A program made the position numbers and the translations under genes. A stretch of DNA of 64,000 nucleotides from CAZJLN01 sp964540765 (GTDB lineage Bacteria > Chloroflexota > Anaerolineae > Anaerolineales > Anaerolineaceae), in NCBI GenBank assembly GCA_964540765.1, contig CAZINW010000008.1:6237-70236 (forward strand), given 5' to 3'. Under the pieces are notes generated by a model. That model saw only the letters and a program-made list of their open reading frames with translations. It searched no databases and was not told the DNA's origin. Positions 24,097 through 32,812 of the stretch are shown here, in pieces. Positions within the stretch are counted from its first letter, which is position 1. The number at the start of each line of letters is the position of its first letter.

Positions 24097-25496
24097 TCCA
24101 TTAACTCTTCGATCAGATCATTGGCTCTAATCCAGGTCTGTGAAAAGACAGTAACAGCCCGAAGACCTGACCGCTGGCTTCGCACGGGACGAAATAATTG
24201 AAGTGCATTTTCTTCCAGGCTCACACCTGTGGCGATTTTTGTCAACCATACAGCCATGGCTGCGTAGGCGACATTATTCTGAGGTTCAATCCTGTGAAAA
24301 TCCTCAAAGTACAGCCCGCATGAGGTGAACATGCGTTGTCTCTCGTATTGTGCATCGAGCAATTGGGATATTTTCAGATATTCCTTCTTTGATAATTTTT
24401 GGTCAACGAAAGAACTGATCAAAGTTTCATGATCCGTCCTTCCACCCAATACCTGAACATAAGCATCCCGTATTTCCCAACACTTATCCGTATATTGGCT
24501 TAAGTAAGCTTCATAAACTTTATCCAGAGATTCCGCCAATTGGTTTAAAGCCAAACGAAAATGAGCTTTCCATGCTGGATTAGGCGTGCATTCACAACCG
24601 TCGCCCCACCTGGCGACACCATGGTGGCAACTCCATGAAGTACGATCATGAATTTTAACAGTTTCTGAAGCTGGGTTTTTTCGCATCCAGAGTCCCGGAT
24701 AAGTTAGATCGATGTTATTGCTATGCGCACCTTGATTAAGAATATAGGTCAGAAATAAATCCCGATAAGGTTGATGATGGCCATAAAGCTCCCCATCAGA
24801 CGCAACGAGAGTCACATCTGATTTACTTCCATTCTGATTCTGTTTTACCCGTTCAAGAAAATCATCCCCATTAACCGTGGAAGCAGGTTGAAAACTGACA
24901 GAAGTACTCAATCCACGGTCATAAAAGAAAACTGTAAACGGTTTTCTACCTCCAGGTAAATCGACCAGGTATGGATGCGCGGTATCAACGACTTCTGCGT
25001 CTGCCTGCCAGGGAGCCAGGATGGTAAATTCCAAGCCACAATCTGATAATACGGACAATGTTTCAATATCAACAGCTGCTTCGGGCAACCAGAATCCACT
25101 GGGCTGGTGCCCAAAATGGTACACAAAATCCGCCACACCCCAGACGATCTGTGTTACTTTATCTCGATGGCTGGCAAGCGGGAGAATGACGTGGTTGTAT
25201 CCCTGTGCCATGCCATTCCCAACACCATATTTTGTGAAGTTCTGAGATTCCTGCTGGATAACCCGGTTAGCTGTGTCTGGATCTTTTTTCTCTAACCACC
25301 TGAATAAAGTTGGACCAATATTAAAGCTGATTTTCTCAAAATTTCCTGCCAATGCATTGGGTCGGTAACATTCAGCCAGGATTCGAGAATTCCAATTTGG
25401 ATAGGGTTCTGCGCCTGTTTCGTCAGGGATAATATCAGAAATTGGATCTTCTCTGGGTGGCTGGTAAAAATGACCATGGATACAAAGTGAATGCAT
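24093..25496 (-). CDS. GH57 family glycoside hydrolase
   Basis: The 467-residue protein begins with the GH57 signature HGHFYQPPRED, followed by the RILAECYRPNAL, FNIGPTLFRWLE and GFWLPEAAVD motifs; the last two are typical of the alpha-glucan-acting GH57 barrel. The C-terminal half with CHHGVARWGDGCEC resembles the DUF3536 type. Such enzymes are intracellular alpha-amylases, amylopullulanases or branching enzymes; I cannot decide which. It converges on the GH13 gene and follows the SDR gene by 8 bp, probably cotranscribed with it. Confidence 0.85.
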   Translation of the reverse strand: MHSLCIHGHFYQPPREDPISDIIPDETGAEPYPNWNSRILAECYRPNALAGNFEKISFNIGPTLFRWLEKKDPDTANRVIQQESQNFTKYGVGNGMAQGYNHVILPLASHRDKVTQIVWGVADFVYHFGHQPSGFWLPEAAVDIETLSVLSDCGLEFTILAPWQADAEVVDTAHPYLVDLPGGRKPFTVFFYDRGLSTSVSFQPASTVNGDDFLERVKQNQNGSKSDVTLVASDGELYGHHQPYRDLFLTYILNQGAHSNNIDLTYPGLWMRKNPASETVKIHDRTSWSCHHGVARWGDGCECTPNPAWKAHFRLALNQLAESLDKVYEAYLSQYTDKCWEIRDAYVQVLGGRTDHETLISSFVDQKLSKKEYLKISQLLDAQYERQRMFTSCGLYFEDFHRIEPQNNVAYAAMAVWLTKIATGVSLEENALQLFRPVRSQRSGLRAVTVFSQTWIRANDLIEELMD

Positions 25497-25504
25497 ACCT
25501 TTAA

Positions 25505-26422
25505 TTACCTCAATTTTTTGATTTTAGCGTTCTTGTATTTCAAATAATCAATTCGATGTGAAAAACGGGTTGGACTCAGGTTAAAAATATTTGGTACCGA
25601 ATTAAGGGAACAAATCCGATTTTCAGCAAGGTAATCCAACCAGAACACCGAGGTTGGAAATTTACTTGAAAAAGTCTCGAGGAGCTCCGTTAGAAAGCTC
25701 AAATAAACCGGGTTGATCTCATACAGGATGCGCTTATGTCCAATTTTATTCATGATCATAAGCAATACTTCTTTGATCGAAAGATACTCAGGACCACCAA
25801 TTTCAAGAATCTGGTTTACGGTTTGAGGAAGGTCCAATGTCCAAATGAGGCATGTCACCAGATCTTCCACTGCGATTGGCTGTATGAGCGTGTTCCCATC
25901 TCCCGGAAGAAACATGAGTCCAGGAGCCAATTTTACCAACCTTGCCAAATTATTCGTGAAATGATCTTTTTCGCCAAAAACAATTGCTGATCGGATGATG
26001 GTGAAATCCACCCCGGCGCCTTTGATATTATGTTCTGCAATCCCTTTTGCTTTTAACAAAGGGAAAGCTGAGGCCCTATCAGCGCCTATATGACTGAGGA
26101 ATATGAGCCTTTCAATACTCACCTCTTTCGCCATTTTGGAAATCGTTCTTGAACCTTCGATTTCAACTTGCATCAGATTTGCGCGGGATCCCATTCTCTC
26201 AGCCCCAGCCAGATGGTATATGATATTGACGTCTTTTAAAGCTGCCCTGATTCCCCTTTCATCGCTTAAGCTCGCCACTGCCACCTCAACTGGGATACTT
26301 TTTGGGATCTTTGGGGAATCTTTAGAAGGGTGAATCAAAAGACGAACGGGATAACCTGAATTGGTTAATTGACGCACCAATATGCTGCCAATAAAGCCTG
26401 TGCCACCAGTCACGAGAATCAT
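25505..26422 (-). CDS. NAD(P)-binding SDR protein, complex I NDUFA9-like
   Basis: The 305-residue protein has the Rossmann motif VTGGTGFIGSILVRQL at the N-terminus, IIYHLAGAE, and IQPIAVEDLV, as in the atypical short-chain dehydrogenase subgroup that includes NDUFA9. The catalytic YxxxK is not clear (the segment reads LLKAKGIAE), so it may act as a nucleotide-binding or quinone-related protein more than as a dehydrogenase. ATG 26422 lies 10 nt after a perfect TATAAT on the minus strand with no ribosome-binding site. The GH57 gene lies downstream. Confidence 0.82.
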   Translation of the reverse strand: MILVTGGTGFIGSILVRQLTNSGYPVRLLIHPSKDSPKIPKSIPVEVAVASLSDERGIRAALKDVNIIYHLAGAERMGSRANLMQVEIEGSRTISKMAKEVSIERLIFLSHIGADRASAFPLLKAKGIAEHNIKGAGVDFTIIRSAIVFGEKDHFTNNLARLVKLAPGLMFLPGDGNTLIQPIAVEDLVTCLIWTLDLPQTVNQILEIGGPEYLSIKEVLLMIMNKIGHKRILYEINPVYLSFLTELLETFSSKFPTSVFWLDYLAENRICSLNSVPNIFNLSPTRFSHRIDYLKYKNAKIKKLR

Positions 26423-26432
26423 AGAGATGAAA

Positions 26433-26438
26433 ATTATA
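26433..26438 (-). promoter_or_regulatory. TATAAT -10 box before the SDR gene
   Basis: Minus-strand TATAAT is followed by 10 nt and ATG, so any leader would be only about 3-4 nt. The -35 region is poor. Confidence 0.42.
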
Positions 26439-26520
26439 GCAGATTAAATGGCTCATCTGAGGTTGGCATATCTCTTGCACTGTATTGGTCACAATAACTA
26501 TTTAGAACCTGGATGTGCAT

Positions 26521-27819
26521 ATGAACAATCGAATTGGATTTCACTATTTTGCAGATGTTGATCATTATCAGGTCAAAGATTTGACCCTTTGGCTGCCCGA
26601 ATTTCAACAAATGAAGATTGGATGGCTGGTTCTCCAGAGTCCAATGAATTATGCCATTCCTGAGGAATTTATCAAAGGAATAATGAGCAAAGGCATCACC
26701 CCAATTATTCATTTCAATTTTCTGATAAATTCCTCTGCCAAACCCGAGGACTTGAGAGTGATCCTCAGCGCATATGCGCGATGGGGAGTGAAGTATGTGG
26801 TCTTTTACAACAGCCCCAACCTGAAACGTTATTGGGCTGAAGGTACCTGGTCACAAGCTGATCTTGTCGATCGTTTTCTTGACCGATATATTCCCTTTGC
26901 TGATATGGCGCTAAATCTCGGCTTGATCCCGGTCCTTCCTCCACTTCAGCCTGGCGGTGATTATTGGGATACGACCTTCCTCAAGAAACTATTACTGCTT
27001 TTACAGCAAAGGAAAGCTGTTTCCCTGATTTCAGGTATTCACATGGCTGTAAGCGCGCAAACCTTCAATAAGCCAATTGATTGGGGTAAAGGCGGGTCTG
27101 CAATATGGCATGCCTCCACTCCATATAAAAGCGAGGCTTCGGAAGATACCCAGGACCATGTGGGAATGCAAACATGGGAATGGTACACGGAAATTGTCCA
27201 ATCAATCACTAAAACTACTCCAAAGATTATTTTGTTCTGGTTTGGTGCATCAAATGTTTTGGAAGGCGGTCAATTAGACTCAAGTTTATCTTTGGAGCGT
27301 TTGATCGATATGGCTCAAATGGATCCATCCGAAAAAGACTCCGAAATGCGCGGTCTAATATTTGGAGAGAATGTGATTGCATGTAATCTTTGGCTCCTCA
27401 GTTCCTCAGATCAGGATGTTGATGAGAAATCCATCAGCTTCTTAAGAAAATTGAAACCTGATTTGCAGGCAATTGGTAAAGTTAAAACCCACCAGACAAA
27501 ATATTTTTACAATCAGAATCATGATGACCTTCCGGTCGCCAGGAAGGTCGCAGATTGGGTCTATCCTATTGATCACTATTTATTATTACCTTCTTATGAT
27601 TGGGGAATTCCAGAGCATGTATTGGAAAGGGTCAGACCAATCATTCGAGAATCCAGACCGACAGTTGGTTTTTCAATTTCCGAAGCCAGTTTGGCAAGAA
27701 AAGTAACCATTTGGAATGAAAACCAGGCCTTCACAGAAGGTGACATAAATACTCTTAAAAGGTCAGGCTGTGAAGTGGAAGAAATATTGGTAAATGGCAT
27801 CAATATTGCAGTGGGTTAA
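26521..27819 (+). CDS. Hypothetical protein, possible TIM-barrel fold
   Basis: The 432-residue product alternates predicted strands and helices (IGFHYFADVDHYQ, WLVLQSPMNYAIP, GITPIIHFNF, VKYVVFYNSPN, LIPVLPPLQPGG), resembling a glycosidase-like TIM barrel over about residues 1-280. A C-terminal part (about 340-430) looks like a separate alpha/beta module with VGFSISEASLARKVTIWNENQ. I cannot name a family or catalytic residues. ATG 26521 is chosen; GTG 26515 is 2 codons upstream. Neither has a strong ribosome-binding site. It lies 26 bp upstream of ftsZ on the same strand. Confidence 0.7.
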   Translation: MNNRIGFHYFADVDHYQVKDLTLWLPEFQQMKIGWLVLQSPMNYAIPEEFIKGIMSKGITPIIHFNFLINSSAKPEDLRVILSAYARWGVKYVVFYNSPNLKRYWAEGTWSQADLVDRFLDRYIPFADMALNLGLIPVLPPLQPGGDYWDTTFLKKLLLLLQQRKAVSLISGIHMAVSAQTFNKPIDWGKGGSAIWHASTPYKSEASEDTQDHVGMQTWEWYTEIVQSITKTTPKIILFWFGASNVLEGGQLDSSLSLERLIDMAQMDPSEKDSEMRGLIFGENVIACNLWLLSSSDQDVDEKSISFLRKLKPDLQAIGKVKTHQTKYFYNQNHDDLPVARKVADWVYPIDHYLLLPSYDWGIPEHVLERVRPIIRESRPTVGFSISEASLARKVTIWNENQAFTEGDINTLKRSGCEVEEILVNGINIAVG

Positions 27820-27845
27820 TTATTAGATTTGACAGGAGAAATGAA

Positions 27846-29048
27846 ATGAACACTTATGCATCAACCCTCATGAATTCAACGCCAATCTGGACAAAAATGC
27901 CCAAGATTGTCGTTTTAGGTCTCGGGGGAGGTGGTTCAAATGCAATTAATCGGATGATAGAAAATGGCATGCAGGGTGTAACCTTTGTTGCAGCGAATAC
28001 AGATGCCCAGGCTCTGTCAAAAAACCTGGCTCCAAATAAAATCCAATTAGGTCCTAGAGCCACTCGTGGATTGGGAGCGGGCGGTTTACCGACGGTAGGA
28101 GAAGCTGCCGCTGAGGAAAGCTACCGCGAACTGGCAGCAGTCCTTGATGGTGCTGAAATGGTATTCTTGACTGCTGGAATGGGCGGTGGTACTGGTACCG
28201 GATCCATTCCAATTGCCGCGAAAGTTGCTAAATCCATTGGAGCTGTCACCATTGCGGTTGTCACGAAACCTTTCTCATTTGAATTGGGTCGAAGACAATC
28301 GAATGCAGAAATTGGATTGCAGAAATTGAGAGAGTATGTTGATACCTTGATCGTGATTCCCAATGATCGTTTAATCGAAGTCGCGCCTAAGGATCTTCCC
28401 CTTGAGATGGCATTTACCCTGGCTGATGACGTCCTCCGTCAGGGAGTTCAGGGGATTGCTGAACTTGTCACCGAGACAGGTTTAATCAATGTTGACTTTG
28501 CTCATATCAAACACATCATGAAACGTGGCGGTGGGGCTCTCATGTCCATAGGCACAGGAGAAGGACCTCATAAAGCCCAGCAGGCAATTGAAAGTGCTTT
28601 ACACCACCCCCTCCTGGAGGATATTGATCTTACATTGGCATCCGGTATGATCGCCAATTTCACGGGCGGTTCTGATCTCACTTTCCACGAAGTCACCCAT
28701 GCACTGGATGAACTTCAGGAGCAGTCCGGTCATCGTGCAGAGATCATTCCAGGTGTCATCAATGATCCGCGCATGGAAAATAGGGTGCAATTGATTCTAA
28801 TTGTCACTGGGGTTGGCGGAATTCGTTTGCAGGAAGCCTTTGAAACCCAGGAGCAGGAATACCCCGAAAAAGTGATGCCAAAACCATTACAGCCAAACTT
28901 GGTAAACAAACCGAAATTATCAAAATCGACTGAACTGGTTGATCCTGAGCCTGAAAACAGCCTTGATCAGTATCTCCCCAGCGTTGATTTCGCATCAAAT
29001 TTGGATGTACCCGCATTCTTGCGAAAACGGATGCAGCAGGCAAGGTAA
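27846..29048 (+). CDS. ftsZ: Cell division protein FtsZ
   Basis: The 400-residue protein has the tubulin/FtsZ GTP-binding parts (LGLGGGGSNAINRM, AANTDAQAL, TAGMGGGTGTGSIPIAAKVAKSIGA, NDRL) and ends in DVPAFLRKRMQ, the C-terminal peptide that binds membrane anchors. It polymerises into the division ring. The T7 loop reads NVDFAHIKHIM: Asp217 is present but the second Asp (Asp212 in E. coli) is His220. Polymer assembly normally needs both Asp residues to hydrolyse GTP. ATG 27846 has AGGAG 7 bp upstream; an ATG-AAA-TGA lies in between. It is followed by two small genes. Confidence 0.92.
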   Translation: MNTYASTLMNSTPIWTKMPKIVVLGLGGGGSNAINRMIENGMQGVTFVAANTDAQALSKNLAPNKIQLGPRATRGLGAGGLPTVGEAAAEESYRELAAVLDGAEMVFLTAGMGGGTGTGSIPIAAKVAKSIGAVTIAVVTKPFSFELGRRQSNAEIGLQKLREYVDTLIVIPNDRLIEVAPKDLPLEMAFTLADDVLRQGVQGIAELVTETGLINVDFAHIKHIMKRGGGALMSIGTGEGPHKAQQAIESALHHPLLEDIDLTLASGMIANFTGGSDLTFHEVTHALDELQEQSGHRAEIIPGVINDPRMENRVQLILIVTGVGGIRLQEAFETQEQEYPEKVMPKPLQPNLVNKPKLSKSTELVDPEPENSLDQYLPSVDFASNLDVPAFLRKRMQQAR

Positions 29049-29061
29049 GGAGGAAGTCATC

Positions 29062-29283
29062 ATGAAACACGAAGCTCTTGAAAAAGTGTGTGGGAAAGTC
29101 TACCGAAGTCACCCTGAGGTAGCTGGCGTGAACCCTAAAGTCACACAACAAAGCGAAGGCAGATTTTTGTTACTCTTCAAATCTAAAGCCACAACGATGG
29201 GCGCTAAACAGATCAACCATACTATTCGTGTTGTCAGTAATGACCAGGGTGAAATCATAAAAATATCATCGTCACGAGGGTGA
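29062..29283 (+). CDS. Small conserved-looking protein downstream of ftsZ
   Basis: The 73-residue product starts at ATG 29062, 8 bp after a strong AAGGAGG, and 13 bp after ftsZ. It is basic with a mixed alpha/beta pattern (KVYRSHPEVAGVNPKV, RFLLLFKSKATTMG, IRVVSNDQGEIIKISSS). I do not recognise a family. The strong ribosome-binding site and tight spacing support translation and cotranscription with ftsZ. Confidence 0.75.
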   Translation: MKHEALEKVCGKVYRSHPEVAGVNPKVTQQSEGRFLLLFKSKATTMGAKQINHTIRVVSNDQGEIIKISSSRG

Positions 29284-29299
29284 TGAAAGAAAGGATCCA

Positions 29300-29653
29300 A
29301 TGAGCAATTTAATGTCCTCAGCTGAAATAGTATTATGGGATATGATCGTTCCGATCAATAAAAAGTCAAAAATTCAAGAGAATTTAAAAAGTAAAGAAAT
29401 ACAAACAAAGTCAGAAATCGCATCTGCCCAGGATCAAAAAGTCAAAAAAGAGCATCATTCAGAAATTTCTTTAAAAGGCGCAAATGAATCGAAACCTCAG
29501 GTAAAAGAATCAGCTATCACCAAATCGAAAATTGCTAAATCTGAGGAAAAGCCAGCAAGTAAAAGTAAGACTTACAAGCCACAAGTTTTCATGATTCTGA
29601 GTTCATCAACCCTTGGGTTTATGATCGGGGTAATGGTATCCCTTTTTCTTTAA
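29300..29653 (+). CDS. Lys-rich tail-anchored membrane protein in the ftsZ cluster
   Basis: The 117-residue protein has an N-terminal 20 residues of mixed character, a long charged disordered-looking region rich in Lys, Glu and Ser (about 20-95), and one C-terminal membrane segment (about residues 97-117, MILSSSTLGFMIGVMVSLFL). This predicts a cytoplasmic protein anchored by its tail. GGATCC precedes the start by a few bases. It lies 16 bp after the 73-residue gene, and converges with the DUF4380 gene. A role with FtsZ is inference from position only. Confidence 0.7.
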   Translation: MSNLMSSAEIVLWDMIVPINKKSKIQENLKSKEIQTKSEIASAQDQKVKKEHHSEISLKGANESKPQVKESAITKSKIAKSEEKPASKSKTYKPQVFMILSSSTLGFMIGVMVSLFL

Positions 29654-29654
29654 C

Positions 29655-30554
29655 TCACTTGAATTTCATTGAATCGACGATCGGTAAAATCACATTATCG
29701 ATCGTCATTTCATTCACTTCAACATCTTCAACCAATCGCCAAAGTTCCTGATGAGCGACATAATCGCCAGGTAAAACATGTTTTAATGGAGAAAGCGTTT
29801 CCAACTCCAAAATTTGATCATCGAAAAACACTTCCAGATTGCTTCCCATATCAGGATAATTAACATCCCCCATATATCGGATTTTCTTAATGAACAAATT
29901 ACCATGATTGGCATATGCCAACCACCCATCAGGGGCAAGAAAACCTAGTTTTTGCGGTCTTTTTTGTTTTTCATCCTGTTTTGCCAGGATATATCTTTCA
30001 CCAAAAATCCAGCGAGCATCTTTGAGATTTGTGTATTTCCATAATATCAATCTGCTTGCCGGCGTAAGATTTAGTGGATGAGGACCACGCTCTGGCAGAG
30101 GAACAATCGCAGTGCCCCCTGGCGCCATCACCGTTAATGCCCATGCAGACATGTCAACAGGCTTATCCCCCTTGTTTACTATTTTGTGATCGACAACGAC
30201 AGCATCACCTACTATGCGCACTATCATGGTCTTTTGGATTAACATCGACGCCTCAACGTTAGCTGTAAAACATAAACCATCTTCGACTTCTTCCACCCTG
30301 ACGCGTCCATTATCCGGATAATAGGTCATAACCTTGTCTTCAGGCGCTGCCCATAGGCGGTGACCGCCATAGGATAACCATTCACTTCCACCCTGCTGAC
30401 CCAACTGTTCAGAGAATTCTTTAAATTCATTCTCCCAGTTTATGAAGCCAAAACGAATGATCCTTGGTCCAATGTCTGATGTCACGACAAGGTCAAATAT
30501 TCCATTTGATAAGCGGTAACAATTTCCCCATCCTGCAAAAGTTGCTTTTTCCAT
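29655..30554 (-). CDS. DUF4380-like protein, galactose-mutarotase-like fold
   Basis: The 299-residue protein has DIGPRIIRFGF near residue 25 and GGHRLWAAPED near residue 62, the pattern of DUF4380 proteins, whose fold is related to the aldose-1-epimerase/beta-sandwich family. Function is unknown; carbohydrate binding is a reasonable guess. AAGGAG lies 7 bp before ATG 30554, and a TATAAT about 65 bp upstream on the minus strand may be its promoter. It converges with the tail-anchored gene with a 1-bp gap. Confidence 0.78.
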   Translation of the reverse strand: MEKATFAGWGNCYRLSNGIFDLVVTSDIGPRIIRFGFINWENEFKEFSEQLGQQGGSEWLSYGGHRLWAAPEDKVMTYYPDNGRVRVEEVEDGLCFTANVEASMLIQKTMIVRIVGDAVVVDHKIVNKGDKPVDMSAWALTVMAPGGTAIVPLPERGPHPLNLTPASRLILWKYTNLKDARWIFGERYILAKQDEKQKRPQKLGFLAPDGWLAYANHGNLFIKKIRYMGDVNYPDMGSNLEVFFDDQILELETLSPLKHVLPGDYVAHQELWRLVEDVEVNEMTIDNVILPIVDSMKFK

Positions 30555-30650
30555 CTACGACTCCTTGTCAAATCATTTTGGACCAAGAGTGATCATTATT
30601 AAGAGAAAATCACGCTGTGTATTATAATTCAGGCCAGTATTTTTATGGTG

Positions 30651-30676
30651 TTGACATTATTAATTGACATTATTAA
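30651..30676. repeat. Perfect 13-bp tandem duplication
   Basis: TTGACATTATTAA occurs twice with no gap (30651-30663 and 30664-30676), followed by TT, directly upstream of the S9 peptidase gene. Each unit contains a perfect -35 hexamer TTGACA, but I see no good -10 box at the right distance. Confidence 0.7.
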
Positions 30677-30697
30677 TTCTAAAAGGATTTACTTCTG

Positions 30698-32707
30698 ATG
30701 GCTAAAAAAGAAAAACGCTTGATCACGGCACAGGATATCTATAAATTTCACAATATCTTATCCCAGAAAATATCCCCGGATGGCACGAAGGTGGTTTACT
30801 CAGTTCAATATGTTGATCCTGGCACAGAAAAGAAACACGCAAATTTGTGGTTGGCATCGACCAATTCAGACAAACCAATCCAGATCAGTTTTGGAAAGCA
30901 AACAGATATGCAACCCATTTGGTCACCGGATGGCATGCAGATAGTCTTTTTGTCAAACCGTGAAGATGAAAAACAGTCGCAAATATACCTTCTACCAGTT
31001 TCGGGTGGAGAAGCTCGTCCGCTTTCCAATTTGAAAGGGGAATTCGCGTCGCTCAGCTTTTCACCAGAAGGGAAAAGTATTCTCTTTCAGTTCCGAAAAA
31101 AGGACGAAGAAGATACCGCCAGAGAAAGCAGCCCCAAAAAGAAGGAGTTGGGCATTATCAGCCGAAGAATTAATAGACCCTTCTTCAAACTCGATGGTTA
31201 TGGTTATCTCCCCAAAGAGCGTTGGCATATATGCATGATCAATGTCACCACAGGAAAAGTATCCCAACTGACATCATCTGATGTCTTTGATGAATTAAAC
31301 CCTGCCTGGTCACCCAGCGGAAAACAGATTGTTTATCAATCCAATGTGGCTGAAATGCCAGATCTCGACCCCGATGCAGACGATCTCTTCATCCTGGATT
31401 TGAAAAAGAAAAGTGTTGAGAAGATTATTACTCCCTTTGGTCCAAAATCATTGCCCTCATTTTCTCCCGATGGCAAATGGATTGCTTACTTTGGTTATGA
31501 AGGCAAAGATGTGGGCTATAAAAATTCTTTAGTCTGGCTTGTTCCGTCTGATTCCTCCATCCGTGCAATCCCATTGACCGAAAAATTGGATATTCATGCC
31601 GGTGGAACTACGATCACAGATTTTGGTTCTCCTACTGAAATGGGTCCAACATGGTCTGCAGATGGCTCCAAAATTTTCTTTCAAGCAATCGAGCATGGCA
31701 GCACTCACCTTTGTTCGATCGATGTTAAAGGTGAGCATTTTGAAAGGATAATTGATAAACTTGGCGTGGTCGGCAGTTATTCATTCAATAAGAACGGGTC
31801 TCATCTCTCATATCATTTTGCTTGCATGGACGACCCTGGTCAGATTGACTTCCTTGACCTTGCTACAGGAAAAGAGAGACGGCTTACCAACCTCAATCAA
31901 GACTGGCTTAAAAATATAGAGCTGGGTGATATTCAGGAAGTATGGTTTAAGGGTGCTGATGGCAATGATCTGCAGGGTTGGATCTTGAAACCACCACATT
32001 TTGATCCATCAAAGAAATATCCTTCCATCCTGGAGATCCATGGCGGCCCGCAGGTTCAATATGGACATATTTTCATGCATGAGTTTTATTTCCTCGCTGC
32101 ACATGGTTATGTAGTTTATTTCACGAATCCTCGCGGGGGACGGGGATATGGTGAAGATCATACCAGGGCAATTCACGGCGGAAAATGGGGCACCGTGGAC
32201 TATTTGGATCTCATGAGTTGGACAGATTTTATTGAGAAGCAATCATTTATTAATCCATCTCGCATGGGTGTCACCGGCGGAAGCTATGGCGGTTATATGA
32301 CAGCTTGGATCATCGGGCACACCAACCGTTTCAAGGCTGCAATTGCGCAGCGAGTGGTCAGCAATTTACTCAGCATGTGGGGCTCAAGCGACTTTAACTG
32401 GTCATTCCAATCCACTTTTGACAATCAGCCTCCTTATGAAAGTATTGATTCTCTCTGGGAATGCTCCCCCATGAAACATTTGGGCAATGCTAAAACGCCA
32501 ACACTAGTGATCCATAGCCAGGCAGATCTGCGCTGCGCAATTGAACAGGGCGAACAGTTATTTATCGGTTTAAGACATTTGGGTGTGGATACTGAATTCC
32601 TCGTGTTTCCCGATTCTCCACACGGATTGTCCCGCGTTGGTCGGACAGACAGGCGCATTGCCCGATTAAATGGCATTCTGGACTGGTTTGAACGATATCT
32701 TAAATGA
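30698..32707 (+). CDS. S9C family serine peptidase (acylaminoacyl-peptidase/prolyl oligopeptidase-like)
   Basis: The 669-residue protein has an N-terminal beta-propeller with TolB-like repeats (ISPDGTKVVYS, WSPDGMQIVFLSN, WSPSGKQIVYQS, FSPDGKWIAYFG, WSADGSKIFF; about residues 20-400) and a C-terminal alpha/beta-hydrolase domain. The catalytic triad is readable: Ser529 in GGSYGGYM, Asp610 in SQADLRC and His642 in SPHGLSR. It hydrolyses short peptides, often releasing blocked or N-terminal residues. There is no signal peptide, so it is cytosolic. AAAAGGA precedes ATG 30698. Confidence 0.94.
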   Translation: MAKKEKRLITAQDIYKFHNILSQKISPDGTKVVYSVQYVDPGTEKKHANLWLASTNSDKPIQISFGKQTDMQPIWSPDGMQIVFLSNREDEKQSQIYLLPVSGGEARPLSNLKGEFASLSFSPEGKSILFQFRKKDEEDTARESSPKKKELGIISRRINRPFFKLDGYGYLPKERWHICMINVTTGKVSQLTSSDVFDELNPAWSPSGKQIVYQSNVAEMPDLDPDADDLFILDLKKKSVEKIITPFGPKSLPSFSPDGKWIAYFGYEGKDVGYKNSLVWLVPSDSSIRAIPLTEKLDIHAGGTTITDFGSPTEMGPTWSADGSKIFFQAIEHGSTHLCSIDVKGEHFERIIDKLGVVGSYSFNKNGSHLSYHFACMDDPGQIDFLDLATGKERRLTNLNQDWLKNIELGDIQEVWFKGADGNDLQGWILKPPHFDPSKKYPSILEIHGGPQVQYGHIFMHEFYFLAAHGYVVYFTNPRGGRGYGEDHTRAIHGGKWGTVDYLDLMSWTDFIEKQSFINPSRMGVTGGSYGGYMTAWIIGHTNRFKAAIAQRVVSNLLSMWGSSDFNWSFQSTFDNQPPYESIDSLWECSPMKHLGNAKTPTLVIHSQADLRCAIEQGEQLFIGLRHLGVDTEFLVFPDSPHGLSRVGRTDRRIARLNGILDWFERYLK

Positions 32708-32716
32708 TATCCACCC

Positions 32717-32744
32717 TTGAGATTTGTGTGTTGAGATTTGTGTG
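32717..32744. repeat. Perfect 14-bp tandem duplication
   Basis: TTGAGATTTGTGTG occurs at 32717-32730 and again at 32731-32744, 10 bp after the S9 peptidase stop and upstream of the acyl-CoA synthetase. TATACT at 32768-32773 could be a -10 box for the downstream gene. Confidence 0.7.
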
Positions 32745-32812
32745 TGATCACTTATGGAATAATAGGGTATACTTTTTCTTTGAGTATTAATCAATAAATT
32801 TTGGAGGAAAAT

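Noticed and set aside
27841..27849. ATG-AAA-TGA minimal open frame between the ribosome-binding site and the ftsZ start
   Set aside because: It is one codon long after the start, and the AGGAG spacing fits ATG 27846 better; probably chance.
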